64,000 bases of DNA from Actinoplanes sp. SE50/110 (lineage in GTDB: Bacteria; Actinomycetota; Actinomycetes; Mycobacteriales; Micromonosporaceae): contig NZ_LT827010.1 in the NCBI RefSeq assembly GCF_900119315.1, positions 4,063,001 through 4,127,000 of the forward strand. Direction: 5' to 3'. Made by a program: the position numbers and the translations under genes. Below the pieces are notes generated by a model. The model worked only from the letters and a program-made list of their open reading frames with translations, was not told where the DNA came from and did no database searches. Positions within the stretch are counted from its first letter, which is position 1. The number at the start of each line of letters is the position of its first letter. This document shows, one piece after another, positions 57,245 to 64,000 of this stretch.

Positions 57245-58852
57245 GTGCGCCGCTTCAGCATCGGTGCCCGGCTGTTCGGCGCCTTCGCCGTGGTGCTGGC
57301 ACTGCTGTTCGCCGTTGCCGTGGTCGCCTATGCGACCATCGTTGCGCAGCGTGACGCTGCCACCCAGGTCCGCCGGCTGGAACTGCTCACCCGCCAGGCC
57401 GGCGAGATCAAGACCCATGCGACCACGCTCAACGGCTGGCAGGCCGGGTTCATCAACGACATCTACCGGCTCGGGGCCGGCCGCGCGCTGGGCGGCGACT
57501 CGGTGGCGTACAAGGCCTGGCAGCAGGAGCGGGACGCGTTCCGCGGATTCCTGGCACAGGTCGACACCGCGAGCATGACCGAGGCCGAACGCGACGTCTT
57601 CAACAGGCTCACCACCGAGCTGGCCACGTACGTAGACATCAACGACAAGGTCGTCGCCGCATACCGCCCGGGCACCCCGAAAGCGCTCTGGAACGCCGAC
57701 CAGATCGCCCTGTACGACAGCTGGAACAGCTACTACCGGATCATGGTGTCCGCGCAGCGGCTGGCCGCGTCGGTCGACGACCGCAGCGTGGCGGCGGTCC
57801 GCTCGTCGGCGGACGACGCCCGCCGCGCCGAGCTGGTCATCCTGATCGCGACCGGGCTGGCCCTGGCGCTCGGCGCGCTGTCCGCGGTCGTGGTGACCCG
57901 CAGCATCGTGCGGCCGGTCGGCTCGGCCCGGGACGCGCTGCGCCGGATGGCCGACCGGGACCTGACCGTCGAGCCGCCGGCGGACAGCGGCCGCGACGAG
58001 GTCGCCCAGATGTCGGCCGCGCTGGGGGAGGCGGTCGTCGCGGTCCGCACCATCGTCTCCGACGTGGCCCGGCAGGCGGAGATCCTCACTCACACGTCGG
58101 CGGAGCTGGACGCCGTCTCCGGCGCCTTCGCCAAGTCGGTCGGCGACACCTCCGAGCAGGCCGGCCTGGTCGCCGGGGCGGCCGAGGACGTCAACCGCAA
58201 CGTCGACACGATGGCCGCCGGATCGCAGCAGATGGGCGCGTCGATCGAGGAGATCTCCCGCAATGCCGCGGAGGCGGCCTCGGTGGCCGCCGAGGCGGTG
58301 GCCGCGGCACACTCCGCCAACCGGACCGTGGCCAACCTGGGCACCTCCTCGTCCGCGATCGGTGACGCGGTGAAGCTGATCACCAGCATCGCCGCGCAGA
58401 CCAACCTGCTGGCACTCAACGCCACCATCGAAGCGGCCCGGGCCGGCGACATGGGCAAGGGCTTCGCCGTGGTCGCCGGCGAGGTCAAGGATCTGGCGCA
58501 GGAGAGCGCCCGCGCCGCCGACGAGATCGATGCGCTGGTGCAGGCCATCCAGTCGGACACCGGTGCGGCGGTCACCGCGATCGAGATGATCGGCGAGGTG
58601 GTGGGCCGGATCAGCGACTACCAGACCGGGATCGCCGGCGCGGTCGAGGAGCAGACCGCCACCACCGGGGAGATGAACCGGGGTGCGGTGGCCGCGGCCG
58701 GTGGCACCGCCACCATCGCCGAGAACATCCGGGCGGTCGCCGCCGCCTCCGCGGCCACCTCGGCCGAGGTGGCCCGCTCCCGGGAAGCGGCCGCCGAACT
58801 GAGCCGCATGTCCGCCCAGTTGCGCGACGCGGTCGCCCAATTCCGGTACTGA
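57245..58852 (+). CDS. Methyl-accepting chemotaxis-like protein
   Basis: A 535-aa transmembrane receptor. TM1 is at about residues 9-32 (FGAFAVVLALLFAVAVVAYA), a helical extracytoplasmic sensor is at about 35-195, TM2 is at about 198-220, then HAMP and an MA signalling domain with hairpin tip IAAQTNLLALNATIEAARAG. The GGAAGGA site and GTG 57245 fit. No CheR/CheB recognition pentapeptide is seen at the C-terminus (VAQFRY). Followed 11 nt later by a BMP-type lipoprotein gene. Confidence 0.9.
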   Translation: MRRFSIGARLFGAFAVVLALLFAVAVVAYATIVAQRDAATQVRRLELLTRQAGEIKTHATTLNGWQAGFINDIYRLGAGRALGGDSVAYKAWQQERDAFRGFLAQVDTASMTEAERDVFNRLTTELATYVDINDKVVAAYRPGTPKALWNADQIALYDSWNSYYRIMVSAQRLAASVDDRSVAAVRSSADDARRAELVILIATGLALALGALSAVVVTRSIVRPVGSARDALRRMADRDLTVEPPADSGRDEVAQMSAALGEAVVAVRTIVSDVARQAEILTHTSAELDAVSGAFAKSVGDTSEQAGLVAGAAEDVNRNVDTMAAGSQQMGASIEEISRNAAEAASVAAEAVAAAHSANRTVANLGTSSSAIGDAVKLITSIAAQTNLLALNATIEAARAGDMGKGFAVVAGEVKDLAQESARAADEIDALVQAIQSDTGAAVTAIEMIGEVVGRISDYQTGIAGAVEEQTATTGEMNRGAVAAAGGTATIAENIRAVAAASAATSAEVARSREAAAELSRMSAQLRDAVAQFRY

Positions 58853-58863
58853 GGACGGGACAC

Positions 58864-59907
58864 ATGAGCAAGCGCACCGCCACCGGCCTGCTCGGCGCGG
58901 CCCTCACCCTGCTGCTGTCGGCCTGCTCGGCGGCCATGGTCCCGGTCGCCCCGGCCGACTCTTCCGGCCTCGGCCGGCAGAGCGTGCACGTCGGGATCGC
59001 GTACGACAGCGCCGGGCGCGGCGACAAGAGTTTCAACGACGCCGCGGCGGCCGGCGTCGACCGGGCCAAGCAGGAGCTGCTGGTCGAAGCCTCGGAGGCC
59101 AAGACGCAGGCCGAGAGCGACGACGCCCGGGCGGCGGCGCTGCGCGGGCTGGCCGCCGGCGGCAGCAACCCGGTCATCGCGGTCGGATTCCTGTACGCCG
59201 CGGCGGTCGGCAAGGTCGCCAAGGAGTTCCCGGGCACCCTGTTCGCGATCATCGACGACGACTCGGTGACCGCCGACAACGTGGTCGCGCTGCTGTTCTC
59301 CGAGGAGCAGGGCTCGTACCTGGTGGGCGTCGCGGCCGGGCTGGCCACCAAACGTCACCGGGTGGGTTTCGTCGGCGGCGTGGACGTGCCGCTGATCCAC
59401 AAGTTCGCGGCCGGCTACGTCGCCGGGGTGCACAGCGTCAGCCCCGATGTCCAGGTGGACGTGCGCTACCTGACCAAGCCGCCCGACTTCGGCGGGTTCA
59501 GCGCGCCGGCCAAGGGCAAGGCCGCCGCCCAGCAGATGATCGCCGGCGGGGCGGACGTGATCTACGCGGCGGCCGGCGGCTCGGGCACCGGGGTGTTCGA
59601 GGCGGCGACGGCCGCGCCCGGGCACGTCTGGACGATCGGCGTCGACTCCGACCAGTACGCCACCGCCGCCGAGGCGGTGCGCCCGCACATCCTGACCTCG
59701 ATGCTCAAGCGTGTCGACAACGGCGTGTTCCAGGAGATCCAGGCCTTCGTCAAGGGCGACCGGGCCGGCGGCCGGAAACGCTACGACCTCAAGGTCGACG
59801 GCGTCGGCTACGCCACCTCCAACAAGGCCCTGGGCCCGTACGTGCCGGGCATGGAGAAGGCGCGATACCGGATCCTGAGCGGCGCGGTACGGGTACCGGT
59901 GTCCTGA
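58864..59907 (+). CDS. BMP-family substrate-binding lipoprotein
   Basis: A 347-aa lipoprotein with lipobox LLSACS (Cys21). The mature part matches basic membrane protein/PnrA-like purine nucleoside-binding proteins: VGIAYDSAGRGDKSFNDAA, GSYLVGVAAGLATKRHRVG and FVGGVDVPLIHKFAAGYVAG. No ABC permease or ATPase genes are near. It is cotranscribed with the chemoreceptor, so it may present a ligand such as a nucleoside to that receptor instead of a transporter; this is inference. Confidence 0.88.
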   Translation: MSKRTATGLLGAALTLLLSACSAAMVPVAPADSSGLGRQSVHVGIAYDSAGRGDKSFNDAAAAGVDRAKQELLVEASEAKTQAESDDARAAALRGLAAGGSNPVIAVGFLYAAAVGKVAKEFPGTLFAIIDDDSVTADNVVALLFSEEQGSYLVGVAAGLATKRHRVGFVGGVDVPLIHKFAAGYVAGVHSVSPDVQVDVRYLTKPPDFGGFSAPAKGKAAAQQMIAGGADVIYAAAGGSGTGVFEAATAAPGHVWTIGVDSDQYATAAEAVRPHILTSMLKRVDNGVFQEIQAFVKGDRAGGRKRYDLKVDGVGYATSNKALGPYVPGMEKARYRILSGAVRVPVS

Positions 59908-59945
59908 TCGGCCGTATGCTCTAGGCGCCGGAAGGGGGCCGACGC

Positions 59946-60947
59946 ATGCGGATCACCGTGCTGGGCGCCGGATCGTGGGGGACCACGGTGGCGTCCGTGC
60001 TCACCCGCCGGGATCATGAGTCGCTGATCTGGGCGCGCAACCCGGACACCGCCGACGAGATCAACGTCAAGCACACCAACGATCGGTATCTCCAGGGTTT
60101 CCGGCTGCCCGCCCGGCTGCGGGCCACCGCGGATCTCGCCGAGGCGGCGGCCCACGCCGAGCTGCTGGTGGTCGGCGTGCCGACCGGGGCGTTCCGGGCC
60201 ACGCTGGAGAGTGTCCGGCCCAGCCTGCATCCGTGGATCCCGGTGGTCAGCCTCAGCAAGGGTCTCGAACGTGACTCGCTGCTGCGGATGACCGAGGTGG
60301 TCAAGCAGGTGCTGCCCGGGCATCCGGCGGCCGCGCTGACCGGGCCGAACCTGGCCAAGGAGATCATGTCGGGGATGGCGGCGGCCACCGTGATCGCCAC
60401 CGAGGACCTGACCGTGGCCGCCGAGATCCAGCGGGTGTTCCGCCGGGGACTGCTGCGCGTCTACACCAACCACGACGTGATCGGCTGCGAGGTCGGCGGC
60501 GCCCTGAAGAACGTGGTGGCGATCGCCACCGGGATCGCCCAGGGCCTCGGGGTGGGTGACAACACCCGGGCCGGCGTGATCTCCCGCGGGCTGGCCGAGC
60601 TGACCACCCTGGCCGTCGCGATGGGCGGCGAGGCGACCACCCTGGCCGGGCTGGCCGGGATGGGTGACCTGGTCGCGACCTGCATCAGCCCGCACAGCCG
60701 CAACCGGCACGTCGGCGAGCAGCTGGGCCGCGGCCGCGGCCTGGACGACATCCTGGCCGAGATGGGCCAGGTGGCCGAGGGCGTCAAGACGGTGCACGCC
60801 GCGGTGCGGCTCGCCGACCGGCACGGCCTGCCGATGCCGATCACCCGGACCATCCACCGGGTCGTGACCGGCGAGATCACCGCGGAGCGGGCGTACGCGG
60901 GTCTGCTGCGCTCACATCCGGCCGGGCACGAGTCGGAGCCGGGCTGA
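59946..60947 (+). CDS. gpsA: NAD(P)-dependent glycerol-3-phosphate dehydrogenase
   Basis: A 333-aa enzyme making sn-glycerol 3-phosphate for phospholipids. The dinucleotide motif ITVLGAGSWGTTVASVL is at the N-terminus, then GVPTGAFR, SLSKGLERD, ALTGPNLAKEI, catalytic Lys in GALKNVVAIATG and LAGMGDLVATC. Length is normal. It is cytoplasmic and a housekeeping gene, marking a return to core genome. Confidence 0.95.
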   Translation: MRITVLGAGSWGTTVASVLTRRDHESLIWARNPDTADEINVKHTNDRYLQGFRLPARLRATADLAEAAAHAELLVVGVPTGAFRATLESVRPSLHPWIPVVSLSKGLERDSLLRMTEVVKQVLPGHPAAALTGPNLAKEIMSGMAAATVIATEDLTVAAEIQRVFRRGLLRVYTNHDVIGCEVGGALKNVVAIATGIAQGLGVGDNTRAGVISRGLAELTTLAVAMGGEATTLAGLAGMGDLVATCISPHSRNRHVGEQLGRGRGLDDILAEMGQVAEGVKTVHAAVRLADRHGLPMPITRTIHRVVTGEITAERAYAGLLRSHPAGHESEPG

Positions 60948-61034
60948 TGCCGCTGCCTGACGGTGTCATGGTTGCCGGCGACCCGGCCGCCGACGCCTTC
61001 TTCCGCCCGCTGCCGGGCGATGCTCCGCACATAG

Positions 61035-61229
61035 AGGGCGATCGCGGCCGCGATCGGCGCCGTCGTCGCCGAGATCAGCAACCGGAGCGGCGGCCTCGGC
61101 TCGCTCATCGTCCTGTCCGGCATGTCCCTGGACACCCCGCTCGCCTTCGCCGCGAGCACCCTGCCGGCCCTGCTCAGCACCGCGCTGTTTGACCTGGTGG
61201 TAGCCCTGGAACGCTGGCTGGTGCCGTAG
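61035..61229 (+). pseudogene. Remnant of an ABC transporter permease (BPD type)
   Basis: The frame from 61035, just after a TAG, encodes 64 residues ending at TAG 61227: AIGAVVAEISNRSGGLGSLI and TPLAFAASTLPALLSTALFD. This is the C-terminal EAA-loop and last helices of a sulfonate/thiamine-type ABC permease. There is no start and no upstream part, so it is a 3' remnant. An 81-codon ORF from 60947 in another frame overlaps it and is not called. Confidence 0.6.
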
Positions 61230-61461
61230 GCCCGGACGATCACCGGTTGACCGCTCGTCGGATTAGGGGATGGCCCACCGAGCCGCGCGCCATCCACCCG
61301 GCGAAACGTCGCATCGCGCCGGACGCACCGCTGCTTAGACGGTTGGTCACGTCGGGAATCTTCTCGGCGCACCGCCATGCTCCTGCTCGGCCCGCCCGCA
61401 TGGTCATCGCCGCGGGCCACGAACGTGCACCGGGTGTTGCCGATCACCCGGCCCGTCGTTG

Positions 61462-61478
61462 ATACCCCAAGGGGGTAT
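61462..61478. promoter_or_regulatory. CsoR-type copper operator
   Basis: ATACCCC (61462-61468) and GGGGTAT (61472-61478) with a 3-nt centre match CsoR-family operator architecture, 66 nt upstream of copZ. It points to copper-inducible expression of the downstream operon. The region 61230-61461 ahead of it holds no feature I can support. Confidence 0.75.
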
Positions 61479-61543
61479 GGGTATCGTGACGATGAGGCCG
61501 GCGGCGTCGTGCCGCGCCCGTACACACCGCAAGGGAGATCGTG

Positions 61544-61750
61544 ATGGCCACCGAGACCTATACCGTGACCGGAATGACCTGCTCGCACTGCGTCAACTCG
61601 GTGAGCGCCGAGATCGGGCGGCTGCCCGGCGTGACCGCCGTCCAGGTCGATCTGGCCTCCGGCGCGGTCACCGTCACCAGCGACGGATCTCTCGACGAGG
61701 CCGCGGTGGCCGCGGCCGTCGACGAGGCCGGCTACCGGTTGGCGAGGTAG
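61544..61750 (+). CDS. copZ: CopZ-like copper chaperone
   Basis: A 68-aa heavy-metal-associated (HMA) domain protein with the metal-binding GMTCSHC loop and C-terminal DEAGYRL. It passes Cu(I) to the CopA ATPase. AAGGGAGA precedes ATG 61544; GTG 61541 immediately before is an alternative. It is 3 nt from the next gene. Confidence 0.92.
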   Translation: MATETYTVTGMTCSHCVNSVSAEIGRLPGVTAVQVDLASGAVTVTSDGSLDEAAVAAAVDEAGYRLAR

Positions 61751-61753
61751 GTC

Positions 61754-62704
61754 ATGAACACCGCTGTGAAGCTGGCCGGCTTCGGGATCGGGCTGGCGGC
61801 CGTGTTCACGGCCGCCCTCGGCCTCGGCCGCATCGCCGGCCACACCCCGGCTTCGGCGCCGGCCGCCCATGGCCACGCCGCGGCGACAGCCGCCCACGGG
61901 CACGACGGGACGGCGGCCGAGCCGGTCGCCGCGCTGCCCGGCGGGCTGCAGGTCACCCAGGACGGATACCGGCTCACTCCGCTCACCACCGTGCTGTCGA
62001 CCGGCGTACCCCGGCAGTTCCGCTTCCAGATCATCGGGCCGGACGGTAGGCCGGTCATCGGCTACACCACCAGCCACGACAGGGACCTGCACCTGATCGT
62101 GGTCCGCCGTGACCTGTCCGGTTTCCAGCACGTGCACCCGCGACTGGCCGACGACGGCACCTGGTCGATTCCCGTTGCCGTGCCCACCGCCGGGCAGTAC
62201 CGGGTGTTCGCCGACTTCCAGCCCATCGGGCACGACGGGATCACGCTGGGGGCCGACGTGCCCGCCGCGGGGGACTACCGGCCGGTGCCGCTGCCGGCGG
62301 CCGCCCGTACCGCGACGGTGGACGGCTACACCGTCACGCTCGCCGGCGACCTCGCCCCGGGCGCCTCGTCCCGGCTGGCCCTGTCGGTCAGCCGGGACGG
62401 CCGCCCGGTCACCGACCTGCAGCCGTACCTGGGCGCCTACGGGCACCTGGTCGCGCTGCGCGCCGGCGACCTGGCCTACCTGCACGTGCACCCGGACGGC
62501 GAGCCGGGCGACGGACGCACCGCGGCCGGTCCGGAGGTCGTCTTCCACGCCGAGGTCCCGTCCGCCGGCACGTACCGGCTGTACCTGGACTTCCAGCACA
62601 GCGGGACGGTGCACACCGCGGAGTTCACCGCCGTGGCCGGTCCGCCCGTCAGCGCACCGTCGAGTCCGGCCGGGCATGGCGCCGACGGCCATAACCACGA
62701 TTAG
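61754..62704 (+). CDS. Exported His-rich protein of a copper operon
   Basis: A 316-aa protein with an N-terminal hydrophobic segment (KLAGFGIGLAAVFTAALGLG) as signal or anchor, then a His-rich stretch (AAHGHAAATAAHGH). Two beta-domains follow, each with His-x-His type sites (FQHVHPRLADDG, YLHVHPDGEPGD), and the C-terminus is HGADGHNHD. Located between copZ and copA, it probably binds copper outside the membrane. Related proteins are common in actinobacterial copper operons but remain unnamed as far as I know. Confidence 0.8.
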   Translation: MNTAVKLAGFGIGLAAVFTAALGLGRIAGHTPASAPAAHGHAAATAAHGHDGTAAEPVAALPGGLQVTQDGYRLTPLTTVLSTGVPRQFRFQIIGPDGRPVIGYTTSHDRDLHLIVVRRDLSGFQHVHPRLADDGTWSIPVAVPTAGQYRVFADFQPIGHDGITLGADVPAAGDYRPVPLPAAARTATVDGYTVTLAGDLAPGASSRLALSVSRDGRPVTDLQPYLGAYGHLVALRAGDLAYLHVHPDGEPGDGRTAAGPEVVFHAEVPSAGTYRLYLDFQHSGTVHTAEFTAVAGPPVSAPSSPAGHGADGHNHD

Positions 62705-62713
62705 GAGGATCCG

Positions 62714-64000
62714 ATGGCATCCGTCGCCGGGCCACTGCCGGTGGCCCCGAACCGGGTCGAGCTGTCGATCGGTGGCATGACCTGCGCTTCCTGCGCCGCT
62801 CGCATCGAGAAGAAACTCAACCGCATGGACGGGGTCACCGCCACCGTCAACTACGCCACCGAGAAGGCCTCGGTCAGCTACAGCGGCGACGTCACCGCCG
62901 ATGACCTGATCGCCACGGTGCACAAGACCGGCTACACCGCCGCGCTGCCGCCGCCCCCCGCGCCGGCCGGTGCGGACCGGGCCGAGCCGACGCAACCGGC
63001 CGACGAACTGCACGACGCCCGGACCCGGCTGTGGATCTCCCTGGTGCTCAGCGTCCCGGTGGTGCTGCTGGCCATGGTGCCGGCCTGGCAGTTCACCTAC
63101 TGGCAGTGGCTGTCGCTGACCCTGGCCGCGCCGGTCGTCGTCTACGGCGGCTGGCCGTTCCACAGGGCCGCCTGGACCAACCTGCGGCACGGCGCAGCGA
63201 CCATGGACACCCTCGTCTCCCTGGGCACCGTCGCCGCCTTCGGCTGGTCGCTGTGGGCGCTGTTCTTCGGCACTGCCGGCACCCCCGGCATGACGCACCC
63301 GTTCGCACTCGCCATCGGGCGCGGCGACGGCACCGGAGCCATCTACCTGGAAGCCGCCGCCGGGGTCACCACCTTCATCCTCGCCGGCCGCTACTTCGAG
63401 GCCCGCTCCAAGCGCCGCGCCGGCGCCGCTCTGCGCGCCCTGCTCGAACTCGGCGCCAAGGACGTCACCGTGCTGCGGGACGGCGTCGAACACCGCATCC
63501 CGGTCGCCGAACTGAGAGTGGGGGACCGGTTCGTGGCCCGGCCCGGCGAGAAGATCGCCACCGACGGCGTCGTCGAGGACGGCACCTCGGCCGTCGATGC
63601 CAGCATGCTCACCGGCGAATCCGTGCCGGTCGAGGTCAGGTCCGGCGACAGCGTGGTCGGCGCGACCGTCAACGCCGGCGGCCGGCTGATCGTGCGCGCC
63701 ACCCGGGTCGGCGCGGACACCCAGCTGGCGCAGATGGCCAAGCTGGTCGAGCAGGCCCAGACCGGCAAGGCGCCGGTGCAGCGACTCGCCGACCGGATCT
63801 CCGGGATCTTCGTGCCGATCGTCATCGCCCTGGCCGCGGCGACGCTCGGCTGGTGGGTCGGCACCGGCTCCGGCTGGACGGCCGCGTTCACCGCCGCGGT
63901 GGCTGTCCTGATCATCGCCTGCCCGTGCGCACTCGGGTTGGCTACCCCGACCGCGCTGCTGGTCGGGACCGGCCGCGGGGCTCAACTGGGCATCCTGATC
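62714..64000 (+). CDS. copA: CopA-type Cu(I) P1B-ATPase (partial, 3' end off window)
   Basis: The first 429 codons of a copper-exporting ATPase. An N-terminal HMA domain with GGMTCASC is followed by paired helices, the actuator loop with the TGES motif (SMLTGESVPVEV) near residue 300, and the transmembrane CPC metal site at Cys403-Pro-Cys405 (IIACPCALGLATP). The DKTGT phosphorylation site lies beyond the window. AGGAGG at 62703-62708 precedes ATG 62714. Confidence 0.95.
   Translation, partial: MASVAGPLPVAPNRVELSIGGMTCASCAARIEKKLNRMDGVTATVNYATEKASVSYSGDVTADDLIATVHKTGYTAALPPPPAPAGADRAEPTQPADELHDARTRLWISLVLSVPVVLLAMVPAWQFTYWQWLSLTLAAPVVVYGGWPFHRAAWTNLRHGAATMDTLVSLGTVAAFGWSLWALFFGTAGTPGMTHPFALAIGRGDGTGAIYLEAAAGVTTFILAGRYFEARSKRRAGAALRALLELGAKDVTVLRDGVEHRIPVAELRVGDRFVARPGEKIATDGVVEDGTSAVDASMLTGESVPVEVRSGDSVVGATVNAGGRLIVRATRVGADTQLAQMAKLVEQAQTGKAPVQRLADRISGIFVPIVIALAAATLGWWVGTGSGWTAAFTAAVAVLIIACPCALGLATPTALLVGTGRGAQLGILI

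Noticed and set aside
60947..61192. 81-codon ORF after gpsA
   Set aside because: Turns into Arg-rich shadow sequence where another frame encodes the permease relic; no family resemblance.

Overview
The window is very GC-rich actinobacterial chromosome. Its first 26.5 kb is the acarbose (acb) biosynthetic locus, in the gene order I recall for Actinoplanes sp. SE50/110 (Micromonosporaceae). The organism call rests on gene order, protein lengths and recognisable sequences (AcbC 398 aa, AcbA 303 aa, AcbD 724 aa, AcbH with a lipobox). No database search was run. Pathway roles are from published acarbose work, from memory; motifs and coordinates are read from the sequence.

1-15405 (+): a tightly coupled operon acbU(partial)-S-R-P-I-J-Q-K-M-L-N-O-C. 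Most junctions are 4-nt ATGA/GTGA overlaps. AcbC cyclises sedoheptulose 7-phosphate; AcbM, AcbO, AcbL and AcbN take the product to valienol 7-phosphate; AcbJ, AcbU and AcbR convert that to GDP-valienol. AcbI builds the amino-sugar trisaccharide and AcbS makes the C-N bond. AcbQ and AcbK handle malto-oligosaccharides and acarbose phosphorylation. acbB(-) and acbA(+) make the dTDP-sugar and diverge from an 82-bp gap whose -10 boxes predict leaderless mRNAs. acbE(-) and acbD(+) are secreted GH13 enzymes; they diverge across a 325-bp region carrying the same 12-bp operator in opposite orientations at its two ends.

23351-30134: acbHFG (ABC importer without an ATPase), then a divergent GH59 beta-galactosidase and an SGNH esterase, both with ricin-B type lectin domains. 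This reads as a galactoside-scavenging island rather than part of acarbose synthesis.

30049-44650: a mixed accessory stretch. It holds a quinone reductase/HxlR redox pair, a nitrilase, an SMI1/KNR4 remnant, a CadD-type transporter broken by an in-frame amber codon, an SGNH hydrolase, a secreted Gly-rich protein, a divergent XRE-TPR regulator facing a methyltransferase-CYTH gene pair, a MASE1 histidine kinase, an AraC regulator and a quinone oxidoreductase. Parts of 32.6-33.2 kb look less GC-biased and decayed.

44762-51625: two very large unrecognised proteins encoded in tandem. The first has a Tat-like signal and is split by a frameshift in a run of six G; the second is 1281 aa. This pair is the best candidate here for an undescribed system.

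51728-60947: a poly-HAMP hybrid histidine kinase with seven 276-bp repeats, a SigB/SigF-type sigma factor behind its own class of promoter, a chemoreceptor with an adjacent BMP-type lipoprotein, and gpsA. 61035-64000: a permease remnant, then a CsoR-type operator and copper operon (copZ, a His-rich exported protein, copA running off the window). I saw no tRNA, rRNA, CRISPR array or insertion sequence.
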